In this document: in pieces, positions 51,025 to 59,649 of the stretch
Numbering within the stretch: the first letter of the stretch is position 1
Layout: every line of letters begins with the position of its first letter
DNA from: Paenibacillus sp. FSL H3-0469
GTDB taxonomy: Bacteria; Bacillota; Bacilli; Paenibacillales; Paenibacillaceae
Direction of reading: 5' to 3'
DNA: 64,000 bases
NCBI RefSeq assembly: GCF_038051945.1
Contig: NZ_CP150302.1
Coordinates: forward strand, 1,364,001-1,428,000
Notes under the pieces: generated by a model
Seen by the model: only the letters and a program-made list of their open reading frames with translations
What the model was told of the DNA's origin: nothing
Database searches by the model: none
Translations under genes and position numbers: made by a program

Positions 51025-51573
51025 ATGAATAAACCCCATGGAATAATTGTATTCGGGGCAAATGGAAGCGGAAAGACTACACTTGGATGTGAACTGGCGC
51101 ACCTATTGAACTTTAAGCATATGGATCACGAGGATTACCACTTTAAAAAATCAGAAATTCCATATACCGCAGTACGTCCTTATGAGAACTGTTTGAGTTT
51201 AATGCTTTCCGATATTGAGAAATATCGTTCGTTTATCCTCACTGCTGTCACGGGTGATTTTGGCGACACAATTCCTAAGTTTTATGACCTCGCCGTATTT
51301 ATCTCAGCACCAATTGAAATACGTATGAAACGTATAGAGCAACGTGCGTTTATCCAACATGGAGAACGCATACGCAAAGGTGGTGATATGTACGAGCAGC
51401 ATTTGAAATTTATCGATTTCGTGGCTTCGCGTTCGCTGTCAAAAATTGAACGATGGGCGGAAACCCTAACGTGTCCTGTAATACATGTTGACGGTACCAT
51501 TGATTGCCAGACGAATGCAACGAATATTGCGAAACGTTTTTATGAGATCGAATGGAATATGATCTATGTCTGA
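51025..51573 (+). CDS. P-loop nucleotide kinase-like protein
   Basis: 182 residues from ATG 51025 (GGAGGG upstream). Walker A FGANGSGKTTLG lies at about 10-21 and a lid-like arginine-rich segment RMKRIEQRAFIQHGERIRKGG at about 98-118. The design is that of adenylate/shikimate-kinase-like P-loop enzymes (AAA_18 group). Phosphorylates an unknown small molecule. Followed 35 nt later by the inositol monophosphatase gene, possibly an operon. Confidence 0.82.
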   Translation: MNKPHGIIVFGANGSGKTTLGCELAHLLNFKHMDHEDYHFKKSEIPYTAVRPYENCLSLMLSDIEKYRSFILTAVTGDFGDTIPKFYDLAVFISAPIEIRMKRIEQRAFIQHGERIRKGGDMYEQHLKFIDFVASRSLSKIERWAETLTCPVIHVDGTIDCQTNATNIAKRFYEIEWNMIYV

Positions 51574-51608
51574 AAAAATTACGCACCATAAGGAGGAATG
51601 GGAACGAA

Positions 51609-52421
51609 ATGAAGTTCGACCTTCGAGAATTAGCGTTGTTTGCAGAACAGACCGTAACCAAAGCAGGTGACAGAATTTCCGATTTGCGTAACCGTGAAAA
51701 AATTGAAGTGAATTACAAGGATGCAGGGGAACTCGTAACATCAGCTGATTTGCTGTCGGAAAGAATCATTCAAGAGGCCATAAAGGGGACATTTCAAGGT
51801 CATCGAATTCTTTCGGAAGAAGATGGAGTACATAACTGGGATAAGTTCAATTTTGACGGTCCGGTTTGGGTGGTTGACCCTTTAGATGGAACAGTTAATT
51901 TTGCCCGGAACCTGCCGCATTACGGCATATCATTGGCTTTTGCCCTTGATGGCGTAGTACTGGCAGGAGCCGTGTATGCACCCGATTTGAATAGTACCTA
52001 TATAGGAATTAAAGGAGAAGGCTCCTATTACAATGGTGAGCTTTTAAGAATTCGTGAATGCACTTCACTACTAGATGCTGTCATTGGTACAGGTTTCCCG
52101 CATGATCCAGCTCAAGTTCAGCCAGCAATTGAAAGAGTGAACCGGCTCAGAAAAAACTGTCGTGACATTAGGCGTTTCGCCGCACCAACAGTAGACATTT
52201 GTTATGTGGCTTCCGGAAAGTTAGATGCTCATACAGAAAGTCTATCACCGTGGGACGTAGCCGCTGCTGGTTTGATTGCACGGGAGGCGGGAGCATTGAC
52301 TTGCCATGTACAAGCGGTGCCAGATAACATCCCTGTAGAACTTTATGGTGAAGAGGTTGTATTCACGACACCTGGAATCTGCGAGGATCTCTTGACGTTA
52401 TTGCGAATGGAATCTACTTGA
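51609..52421 (+). CDS. Inositol monophosphatase family protein
   Basis: 270 residues from ATG 51609 (AAGGAGG 12 nt upstream). The metal-dependent phosphatase motifs are complete: GELVTSADLLSE (about 38), ILSEEDG (about 67), VDPLDGTVNFA (about 86) and SPWDVAAAGLIAREAGA (about 209). Dephosphorylates myo-inositol phosphate or a similar sugar phosphate; cytoplasmic. A fragment of a second copy lies at 39692-39774. Confidence 0.9.
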   Translation: MKFDLRELALFAEQTVTKAGDRISDLRNREKIEVNYKDAGELVTSADLLSERIIQEAIKGTFQGHRILSEEDGVHNWDKFNFDGPVWVVDPLDGTVNFARNLPHYGISLAFALDGVVLAGAVYAPDLNSTYIGIKGEGSYYNGELLRIRECTSLLDAVIGTGFPHDPAQVQPAIERVNRLRKNCRDIRRFAAPTVDICYVASGKLDAHTESLSPWDVAAAGLIAREAGALTCHVQAVPDNIPVELYGEEVVFTTPGICEDLLTLLRMEST

Positions 52422-52530
52422 TAGAGTGGGCTATTAATGCAATGAGAATTTACTTGTATTGGATTAATATGGCATAATAAAGAGGATATAAGTTCTTGAG
52501 TGATTATTTTTTATAATGGAGGAATACAGC

Positions 52531-52884
52531 ATGGGGATTTCTATTTATTACACATGTACGAGAAATCATAACCTTACGGGCAGTGAGAAGCAAGAGATTA
52601 CGGCCATTATTGATAAATACAATGTGGATTTTGAGATGAAGGATATTGGAGAAACATTTCATGTGTATGACTATGACCAGGATGAACCAACAGTAATCTT
52701 TGCAGGTGCAACAAAGCTGCCCCTATCAGACAATTTTGAAGATACATTGCATGCGCTGTTTTATTGGTTGACCTGTTTGACGGATATTAGAAGAAGAATT
52801 TCTAACGGGGATTGGCATGTGCATCTAGATGATACGGATGTTATTTGGGATGAGGGCACGGGTTGGCACATGCCCGGCGATTAG
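52531..52884 (+). CDS. Hypothetical protein
   Basis: 117 residues from ATG 52531 (GGAGGAAT upstream). Opens MGISIYYTCTRNHNLTGSEK, is acidic and Trp/His-rich at the end (NGDWHVHLDDTDVIWDEGTGWHMPGD). Soluble, no signal. I do not recognise the family. It stands alone between the phosphatase gene and the end of the two-component operon. Confidence 0.7.
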   Translation: MGISIYYTCTRNHNLTGSEKQEITAIIDKYNVDFEMKDIGETFHVYDYDQDEPTVIFAGATKLPLSDNFEDTLHALFYWLTCLTDIRRRISNGDWHVHLDDTDVIWDEGTGWHMPGD

Positions 52885-52955
52885 TACTTGTTACAGGATA
52901 CTATTCAAAATCTTGAAGATAATTGGTATGAAGAGTGCCGGTGAAAATAATGCTG

Positions 52956-54278
52956 TTACCCAATCTTCTTCCTAAAACTAAACCGCGCCCCGCCCAGCTC
53001 TGAGCGGGAATAGGTCAGCTCCCCGTTCAGCCGTGCCGCAATCTGGCGGCAGATGGCTAGCCCGAGGCCAGTTACTCCATTAGCTCCGGTATAGAAACGC
53101 CCGAAAACGGCTTCCCGCTCCTCCTCGGCCAGACCCGGGCCGTTATCTTCAATATGGATCGCCCACGCAGCTCCCGGAACCTCCGGCTCTACCCGGATAA
53201 CCACCCGATCCTTTGTATGCCTAACCGCATTCTGCAATAGATTGACCAGGATACGGAACAGTTGTTCACCGGGAATCGTAACCTGCAGGCTCTCCCCTTC
53301 CACGGTGAGCTTCAGGTCCCGCTGGCTGGCCTCCGGCATGAGCAGCATAGCGGCTTCTTCGGCCATAGTCCGCAGGTCAACGGCGGTTGCAGGCCAATGC
53401 TCGTCTACGGCTTCCAGCCGGGAGAGCTGGAGCAGCTTGTCTACCATATCAATCAAGCGCTGCGACTGGGTGGTGATTACCTCCAGGCCTTCCTCCTGCG
53501 TGACCACCTGATCCTGAATGGCGAACACGAAGCCGTGGATGGACATCAGGGGGGTTTTGAGCTCATGTGAGATATTCTGCAGGAATTCAAGCTGGTTCCG
53601 CTGATGCTGCTGGATACGCCCCGACATGGATTGGAAGGTGGTCATCAGCTCCCCGATCTCGGTCCGGTCCCCCTGCGGAAAAGGATTGCCCTGCGCATAG
53701 GAAGGCTCATATCGTCCAACGGCTTCCTTCAGCCGGTTTAGCGGCCGCACCACCCGCGAGACGGCGAATAACCCGATGGCAAGAATCACCACAAAGCTGG
53801 CTCCGATAGACAGCAAGGTGGTCCGCATTAGAGAGCCGTACAGGGCTCGAAGCGAGGACAGCGGCGAATAGATGAAGATTTCATCGGACAACCCCCTCAG
53901 CTTTTCCTGCGCATATAGGACCTTTCTGCCGTGCAGGAGAGCGATTCCCTTTTTCCCTGTAGGCGTGTAGTGCAGTTGCTTGCCTTCCTCCTTCTCATTG
54001 CTAGCGTCAATAATCTTCTGATCTGCATCCAGTATCATATAGTCCGCGTTCATCATCAGTCCCTTGACGACATACTTGAACTGCGTGCTGCTCAGATTGT
54101 TGAGGTCACCGTCGCTGAGCAGCTTCTGCGCCTTCCCCACCTGTCCGTGCAGTTCAGCCTTCACCTGATTCATCAGGATGTCGTCGATTAGACGCACGAA
54201 CAGCATCACCGTAATTGCTACAGTGACGAGCATGGCAATGCAGACCGAGAACAGCATTTTACCTCGAATGGTCCGCAT
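52956..54278 (-). CDS. Two-component sensor histidine kinase
   Basis: 440 residues from ATG 54278 (GGAAGGTG upstream). A membrane segment at about 9-31, an extracytoplasmic sensor of about 125 residues, a second membrane segment (about 155-178), HAMP (to about 230), HisKA with phospho-acceptor NISHELKTPLMS (about 236) and HATPase_c with NAVRHT (about 350), EDNGPGL (about 380) and GLGLAICRQ (about 410). It follows the response regulator gene with 2 nt between them. The signal is unknown. Confidence 0.93.
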   Translation of the reverse strand: MRTIRGKMLFSVCIAMLVTVAITVMLFVRLIDDILMNQVKAELHGQVGKAQKLLSDGDLNNLSSTQFKYVVKGLMMNADYMILDADQKIIDASNEKEEGKQLHYTPTGKKGIALLHGRKVLYAQEKLRGLSDEIFIYSPLSSLRALYGSLMRTTLLSIGASFVVILAIGLFAVSRVVRPLNRLKEAVGRYEPSYAQGNPFPQGDRTEIGELMTTFQSMSGRIQQHQRNQLEFLQNISHELKTPLMSIHGFVFAIQDQVVTQEEGLEVITTQSQRLIDMVDKLLQLSRLEAVDEHWPATAVDLRTMAEEAAMLLMPEASQRDLKLTVEGESLQVTIPGEQLFRILVNLLQNAVRHTKDRVVIRVEPEVPGAAWAIHIEDNGPGLAEEEREAVFGRFYTGANGVTGLGLAICRQIAARLNGELTYSRSELGGARFSFRKKIG

Positions 54279-54280
54279 GG

Positions 54281-54994
54281 CTACACCTTCCGCACGGCTG
54301 CACGGTATCCGAAGCCCCACACTGTATCAATTAGAAGCGTGGAGTGGTGCTCGGCGAGCTTTTTACGGATTCTTTTGACCACATCATCTACAACCCGGAC
54401 ATCCCCGAAAAAATCATATTCCCACACCTGCTGGATCAGATGCTCACGCCCAAAGGGCCTTTCCAGATGGGAGGCCAGAAAGAGCAGCAGATCAAACTCC
54501 CGTGAGGTCAAGCTCACTTCCTCTGCATTCACCTTCACTTTCCGGTAATCCGCATCAATCTCCACATTCCCGGACTTGCAGACTTGCTTCGCAGTCACCA
54601 ACTGGGAGGTCTCCTCGGCAGTAGTATTACTCGCTCTAGCCAGACGCAGCATCGACTTCACCCGGCCCACCAGCTCACGCGGATTGAACGGCTTACTCAG
54701 AAAATCACTACATCCCAGCTCCAGCCCTTGAATCCGGTCATTCTCTTCCCCCCGCGCAGAGATCATAATAATAGGCAACTCGGTAAAAGTCCGCAGTTCG
54801 GTAAGCAGAGACAGCCCGTCGATGCCGGGCATCATAATATCAAGGATCAGGCAATCCGGATGCTCGGAACGGACATGGTTCACCAGTGTGCGGCCATTCG
54901 AGAACGAAGTTACCTCGTACTCTTCCTTACGCAAATATTCCGAGAGCAGCTGTAAAATGAAAAGATCGTCGTCTACGACTACTATTTTCGCCAT
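54281..54994 (-). CDS. OmpR-family response regulator
   Basis: 237 residues. The receiver domain has acidic VVVDDD (about 5-10), phosphorylated Asp in LILDIMMPGIDG (about 52) and conserved Lys in SKPFNP (about 102). The C-terminal winged helix (about 140-235) contains LTSREFDLLLFLASHLERPF and DVRVVDDVVKRIRKKL. First gene of the operon, with the kinase downstream. Its targets are unknown; the neighbouring lysine-rich secreted protein is a candidate by proximity only. Confidence 0.93.
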   Translation of the reverse strand: MAKIVVVDDDLFILQLLSEYLRKEEYEVTSFSNGRTLVNHVRSEHPDCLILDIMMPGIDGLSLLTELRTFTELPIIMISARGEENDRIQGLELGCSDFLSKPFNPRELVGRVKSMLRLARASNTTAEETSQLVTAKQVCKSGNVEIDADYRKVKVNAEEVSLTSREFDLLLFLASHLERPFGREHLIQQVWEYDFFGDVRVVDDVVKRIRKKLAEHHSTLLIDTVWGFGYRAAVRKV

Positions 54995-55055
54995 CGTGTG
55001 TACCCCTTTACCGTCCTAATTCTAGCTTATATCCTACAGGGTAACATATATAGTG

Positions 55056-55087
55056 AAAAGACGGGACTGTTAATTAGCCCCGCCTTT
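55056..55087 (-). terminator. Terminator of the lysine-rich secreted protein gene
   Basis: On the minus strand AAGGCGGGGCT and AGTCCCGTCTT form a stem with two mismatches followed by TTTT. A near twin occurs at 58918-58949, after the paralogous gene. Confidence 0.75.
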
Positions 55088-55133
55088 CAAGGTGTTTATT
55101 CTGTTATTCCCTTAAAAATGTAATGAGGTTTTC

Positions 55134-55517
55134 TTATTTCTTTTTTGGTGCCACAGTAGTCTTGTTCACGACTTTAGCTGCGGCATGGTGTTTAACATGG
55201 GATACTTTTTTGGCTACAGCTTTGTGTTTGGCAGTTGTTGTTGCTTTTTTAGCTACGGTTTTGTGTTTGGCAGTTGTTGCTGTTTTAACTGCTACTTTGC
55301 TAGGCGTCTTAACGGTTGCTGTGCTCTTTTCTGATGTTTTCGCTGGAGTCGAAGTCGCTGTTTGGGCTGGTATTGCAGCCTTCACGGCTGGCGTTGTCAC
55401 CTTAATTTCTTTAACTGATTTCACTACGGGTGCCGATGCTGCGAAGGCGCTCGTAGAGCCACCCACCACACTTACTACCGCCAACACTGACAATGCTTTC
55501 TTTGTCCAATTCATCAT
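55134..55517 (-). CDS. Secreted Lys/Ala/Thr-rich protein
   Basis: 127 residues. A signal peptide (MMNWTKKALSVLAVVSVVGG, cleavage after AFA near 27) precedes a mature part with repeated TAKHKTVAKK / TAKHKAVAKK units, histone-H1-like in composition and very basic (end APKKK). It probably lies on the cell surface or binds anionic wall polymers (inference). GAGGTGACC precedes the ATG. A frameshifted paralogue lies at 58991-59394; upstream DNA and terminators are also shared. Confidence 0.82.
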   Translation of the reverse strand: MMNWTKKALSVLAVVSVVGGSTSAFAASAPVVKSVKEIKVTTPAVKAAIPAQTATSTPAKTSEKSTATVKTPSKVAVKTATTAKHKTVAKKATTTAKHKAVAKKVSHVKHHAAAKVVNKTTVAPKKK

Positions 55518-55782
55518 CTCAGGTCACCTCTTCCTTGAAAGTATCTTCATCTTAGCAGGCGATTGTGGGAATTTTGTGGAACAAATATGTGGAAAGTATA
55601 TGAATACATCGGAACGTACTTGGGAGGTAGCTTATGATACGGTTCACCGCGCTGACTGAAACGCAAGTTTTCACTGAATGAATAAAGACGGTTAGAATGT
55701 GCAAAATAGATGCCTGATTTTCGGCTACGCGGGCTGTTAGCAAAGGTTATACTAAACTCATCCCAAAAATGTAGGTGTGATC

Positions 55783-56844
55783 ATGATCCATAATGAAGAA
55801 CGCAAAGCCGAATATTATAAAGCCCTTATCGAGAAAAGGTCCGACTACGAAGGTGTCTTCTATGTGGGCGTCACCTCCACCGGCGTATTTTGCCGTCCGA
55901 CTTGTCCAGCCAGGAAACCAAAGTACGATAACTGCGAGTTCTACGAGACCGCGCAGCAGGCGCTTCTGGCTTCCTTCCGCCCATGTCAGCGCTGCCGGCC
56001 CTTGTCCCATCCGAATCAAGTCTCCGATATCGTCAGGCTACTTGTCGAGGCCGTTGAGCAAAACCCGGAAAAGCGCTGGAAGGGACAAGATTTCAGGGAG
56101 CTGTCCATTGATGAATCGACTGCCCGCCGTCAATTTAAAAAGCGCTTTGGCATGACATTCGTCGAATACGCAAGATCCCGTCGAATGGGATTGGCATTGA
56201 AGAGTATCCGATCAGGGGGCAAGATTATCGATACACAACTAGCTTCTGGCTACGATTCAAGCAGCGGTTTCCGGGACGCCTTCTCCCGCATTATGGGCGC
56301 GGCGCCTACGCGGTTAGAGGATAGCCGTATTCTTAAAGCATCGTGGCTGGACACGCAACTTGGCCCCATGATGGCCATAGCGGACGATAATGAGTTGTAT
56401 CTTCTGGAATTCGTAGATCGCCGGGGTTTGGAACGCGAGGTTGAACGGTTACGGAGAAAATTGAAGGCGGCGATTATACCAGGACAAACACCCCCCATTC
56501 AGTCTATTGAGAGTGAACTGCGCCGATTTTTTGAGGGAACGTTAACTGAATTTTTGACGCCTCTCCACCTAATGGGATCACCTTTTCAGACAAGCGTGTG
56601 GGAACAGTTGAGGAAGATTCCTCCGGGCAAAACTTGTTCTTACGCCGATATCGCACTAGCACTCGGCAAACCCGCTGCATACCGTGCGGTAGCACAAGCG
56701 AATGGTGCCAATCAACTGGCGATCATCATTCCTTGTCATCGCGTTATTAACAGCAGTGGCGAACTCGGAGGGTATGGCGGAGGAGTCGCCCGCAAAGAAT
56801 GGCTACTAAATCACGAGAAAAACGGAGGTCAACTAAATGAATAA
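55783..56844 (+). CDS. ada: Ada-type bifunctional transcriptional activator/O6-alkylguanine-DNA methyltransferase
   Basis: 353 residues. The N-terminal Ada zinc domain has FCRPTCPARKP (about 36-46) and PCQRCRP, with the methyl-phosphotriester acceptor Cys. A central AraC-type helix-turn-helix follows (about 85-175). The C-terminal methyltransferase carries the active-site PCHRV (about 320), preceded by FQTSVWEQLRKIPPG. Repairs alkylated DNA and activates the adaptive response. ATG 55783 follows TAGGTG. Its end overlaps the next gene by 8 nt. Confidence 0.92.
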   Translation: MIHNEERKAEYYKALIEKRSDYEGVFYVGVTSTGVFCRPTCPARKPKYDNCEFYETAQQALLASFRPCQRCRPLSHPNQVSDIVRLLVEAVEQNPEKRWKGQDFRELSIDESTARRQFKKRFGMTFVEYARSRRMGLALKSIRSGGKIIDTQLASGYDSSSGFRDAFSRIMGAAPTRLEDSRILKASWLDTQLGPMMAIADDNELYLLEFVDRRGLEREVERLRRKLKAAIIPGQTPPIQSIESELRRFFEGTLTEFLTPLHLMGSPFQTSVWEQLRKIPPGKTCSYADIALALGKPAAYRAVAQANGANQLAIIIPCHRVINSSGELGGYGGGVARKEWLLNHEKNGGQLNE

Positions 56845-57616
56845 TCAACTTGAACAGGCACGGAAGTTACACGAATTGCACAGAGGCGGCAGCCCGCTGG
56901 TCCTCGTCAACGCCTGGGATGCCGGAAGCGCGCAAATGATACAAGAAGCGGGGGGCCAAGCTATTGCTACAGGCAGTTGGTCTGTAGCTGCTGCGCATGG
57001 ATACGAAGATGGAGAGAAGCTTCCTTTCGACCTTGTTCTAGCCAATCTTCAGCGGATTAGCAATAGCGTAGACCTGCCCGTTACGATTGATATAGAAGGC
57101 GGTTATGGAGCATCTCCCGGGGATATCAAGAACCATGTGTTACAGATCATCGAGTGCGGAGCCGCAGGAATCAATCTTGAAGATCAGAAGATCCATGAAC
57201 CGGGATTATACGCCGTAGATGAGCAAGCTTTGCGTATCACAGCCGTACGGGAAGCTGCTGAGCATACGTCGATTCCCCTTTTTATTAATGCGCGAACCGA
57301 TATCTTCTTAGAGACCGCAGCACATGACCACGAAGAAACTCACTTGGAGGCTGCCCTGCAAAGGGCACACGCCTATGCCGAAGCTGGTGCTCACGGAATT
57401 TTCGTGCCGGGTTTGTGTAACGAGATACTAATCGAGAAATTATGCCAGCAGTCTTCAATACCTGTTAATGTTATGATTTCCCCAGATTCACCTTCGCTCC
57501 AAAAACTGGCATCCTTAGGCGTCGCCCGCATCAGCTACGGTCCTCATCCCTATTTATTATTGATGGATGTATTAAGACAAGCTACTATGAGAGCCCTAGC
57601 CTTACAGAAATTGTGA
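56837..57616 (+). CDS. Isocitrate lyase/PEP mutase family protein
   Basis: 259-residue TIM-barrel enzyme of the PEP mutase/2-methylisocitrate lyase superfamily: LVNAWDAGSAQMIQEAG (about 23), VTIDIEGGYGASPGDI (about 79), INLEDQ (about 113), FINARTDIFL (about 144). The catalytic loop KRCG/CGH typical of lyases is not seen, so it may be a phosphonate-type or uncharacterised member. Translationally coupled to Ada by an 8-nt overlap (GGAGGTCA as its ribosome site). Confidence 0.87.
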   Translation: MNNQLEQARKLHELHRGGSPLVLVNAWDAGSAQMIQEAGGQAIATGSWSVAAAHGYEDGEKLPFDLVLANLQRISNSVDLPVTIDIEGGYGASPGDIKNHVLQIIECGAAGINLEDQKIHEPGLYAVDEQALRITAVREAAEHTSIPLFINARTDIFLETAAHDHEETHLEAALQRAHAYAEAGAHGIFVPGLCNEILIEKLCQQSSIPVNVMISPDSPSLQKLASLGVARISYGPHPYLLLMDVLRQATMRALALQKL

Positions 57617-57813
57617 ACAAAGCTTAGAACGTTACTTTGAAGCATTTAACTATACTTTGACATTACCTAAATATCTCATGCGGGGGGATCATTATGGGCC
57701 ATATCATAATCGAACCAACGTCAATAAAGCCATATGTGTAATCCAATTGAGGGTCGTTAACTCTACTCTGGATCGCCCCCTCGCTTGTTGAGGCCCCACC
57801 GAATAGCTGCTCG

Positions 57814-57925
57814 CCGACATCCTGATGAATCAGGTGAAGGCTGAGCTGCACGGAATCAGGCAATCGGACATGCTCCACCAGTGTGCGGCCATTCGAGAAC
57901 GAAGTTACCTCGTACCCTTCCTCTT
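57814..57925. pseudogene. Scrambled fragment of the two-component system genes
   Basis: Bases 57814-57854 match, in inverted orientation, 54144-54184 in the kinase gene (encoding DILMNQVKAELHG). Bases 57855-57925 match, in the same orientation, 54846-54928 in the response regulator gene with an internal deletion. The two pieces are fused and neither is translatable in its old context. The rest of the gap 57617-57995 contains no intact gene; 57690-57813 may be further unrecognised debris. Confidence 0.8.
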
Positions 57926-57995
57926 ACATATCCGCAGACTGACCGTCACAACATGTCTCACTCCTCAATAGTATAGAACTAAAGGGGGAGTGAAT

Positions 57996-58901
57996 ATGAC
58001 TCGCAGGGTTAGCCGATTCCTCTCATGCCTACTGGCTGTTGCGGTTCTAACATTGGGCATCCATACCGCCGCAGCTTCTACTGTCAGCAAAGTATCCATT
58101 ACATCCACGACGGTCACCAAATCTGGTATCAAAGTCCGGCCTTACACCAGCAACCCCGCATTATCCAAAGAAAAGCAAGCCGAAGCCTATCGTGATTATA
58201 AGAATCTGACACGTATCGTTATGATAGAGAAGTATGTACTATCTGGTCAAGGGACCAAGACAAAGATTGGCATTGGCGCAGGCTTCATGTTACCCGGCGG
58301 ATACATTGTCACTAATAACCACGTGGCCCCCGCCAGCTATAATGGAAAGAAATTGCGATTCCAAATCACCTTTTATGCGCAAAAATCGGACGGGTACCTG
58401 CTTGGCACATTAGTGGCAACAGATCTTAAGGAAGACCTCTCACTGCTGAAGATTGATGTTAACAAAATCCCTAAAGCCTATCAGGACAGCTATTTCAAGG
58501 AGTTTAATCTTAAGCCCTTGGCCAACGAAAAGGTGACGGTCATCGGACATCCTACCAAGCCCATAGATAATTCAGATACTGGGAATACCAAGAGGTACGC
58601 CTGGACACCGCTCTACGGAACATTCACCGCCGATGATGTGGCCGTTATCCGCAAATCGAAAAATGCGTCAGCACCTGATGTGTACACCCACTCCATGGAA
58701 TTCAATGTGCAGACCTGGCCCGGAAATAGCGGCAGTGCTGTCATAGATTCGAGCGATAAAATAGTCGGCGTAATCTCCTCCACGATCCTTGGTGAACCCC
58801 GGTCCTTTGCCACCAGTTCGAAGCTTATCTTACAGTTCATAGAGAACAATCATTTGTCAGAAGCTATTTTCGGACACGCCGCTGGCGGAGGTCAGAGTTA
58901 G
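57996..58901 (+). CDS. Secreted trypsin-like serine protease
   Basis: 301 residues from ATG 57996 (GGGGGAG upstream). Signal peptide MTRRVSRFLSCLLAVAVLTL, cleavage near AAAS (about 30). Chymotrypsin-fold protease with His in VTNNHVAP (about 107), Asp in KEDLSLLKID (about 150) and Ser in WPGNSGSAV (about 247). It lacks a PDZ domain, so it is a stand-alone exported endopeptidase. It lies between the scrambled two-component debris and the frameshifted lysine-rich gene. Substrate unknown. Confidence 0.87.
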   Translation: MTRRVSRFLSCLLAVAVLTLGIHTAAASTVSKVSITSTTVTKSGIKVRPYTSNPALSKEKQAEAYRDYKNLTRIVMIEKYVLSGQGTKTKIGIGAGFMLPGGYIVTNNHVAPASYNGKKLRFQITFYAQKSDGYLLGTLVATDLKEDLSLLKIDVNKIPKAYQDSYFKEFNLKPLANEKVTVIGHPTKPIDNSDTGNTKRYAWTPLYGTFTADDVAVIRKSKNASAPDVYTHSMEFNVQTWPGNSGSAVIDSSDKIVGVISSTILGEPRSFATSSKLILQFIENNHLSEAIFGHAAGGGQS

Positions 58902-58917
58902 TGAGGTGAACAGATCA

Positions 58918-58949
58918 AAAGCGGGACTCTTCACGAGCCCCGCCTTCTG
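58918..58949. terminator. Bidirectional terminator
   Basis: AAGCGGGACT / AGCCCCGCCTT hairpin, near twin of 55056-55087, between the protease gene and the convergent lysine-rich pseudogene. It ends in TTTT on the minus strand. Confidence 0.72.
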
Positions 58950-58990
58950 TGGTTAAAAGTATGCTGCTGCGGAAGACTGCAATGACTGCA

Positions 58991-59394
58991 TTATTTCTTC
59001 TTTGGTGTCACGATGATCTTGCTTGCCGATTTGGAAGGTGTTACAGCTTTGGATGCTGTTTTGTGTTTGGCGGCTCTGACTGTTTTTGCAGCAACTTTGT
59101 GCTTAACGGTTACGGCTGTCTTTACGGCCGCTTTGTGCTTGGCTGGAGTTGTTGCCTTGACCGGACTCTTAGTAGCTGCTGTACTCTTCACAGAGGTTAC
59201 TGCTTTAGCAGGAGTGGAAGTTTTCACTGGAGTTACCTTGACTGGGGTGGAAGATTTCACCGCTGGTGCAGTTACCTTCACCTCTTTCACGGATTTCACA
59301 ACAGGCGCCGTTGCTGCGAATGCGCTCGTGGAGCCGCCCACTACACTTACTACTGTGCTAATACTGCGATTACTCTTCTTGTCCATTTGATCAT
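58991..59394 (-). pseudogene. Lys/Ala-rich secreted protein paralogue, frameshifted in the signal peptide
   Basis: ATG 59394 has GAGGTG 6 nt upstream and reads MIKWTRRVIAVLAQ then TAG. Compared with the intact paralogue at 55134, two extra bases near 59355 shift the frame. After them the sequence resumes as VVSVVGGSTSAFAATAPVVK and stays open to KKK. The mature part has TPAKHKAA / TVKHKVAAK / AAKHKTASK repeats. A restart at ATG 59386 would give a poor signal peptide. Probably inactive; a sequencing error must be excluded. Confidence 0.75.
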
Positions 59395-59487
59395 TTCAAT
59401 CACCTCTTCTTTGAAAGTATCTTCATCTTAGCAGGCGATTGCGGGAATTCTGTGGAACAAGTATGAGTAAAGTATATGAAAATAGCG

Positions 59488-59649
59488 TTATAGAATGTGA
59501 ACGGTGGCAACGTCCTTGCCTGCCCACAGATTGAAGCTGTAGCCCGGTACCCACAAATGCCACGGTGCGGCATCCACAATAAAAGCCACATCCGCATACG
59601 TATCCCAGGTTATTAGAGCTTTAGAATGTCTTATATACGAAGCATTCAA
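59488..59649 (-). CDS. Short reading frame after the ankyrin gene; small gene or remnant
   Basis: 53 sense codons starting at TTG 59649, which overlaps the TGA of the ankyrin gene (TTGA). They encode NASYIRHSKALITWDTYAD, then VAFIVDAAPWHLWVPGYSF and WAGKDVATVHIL. The composition is protein-like and Trp-rich. The start has only a weak GGGAAGAG. It could be the tail of a lost gene. Family not recognised. Confidence 0.3.
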   Translation of the reverse strand: MNASYIRHSKALITWDTYADVAFIVDAAPWHLWVPGYSFNLWAGKDVATVHIL

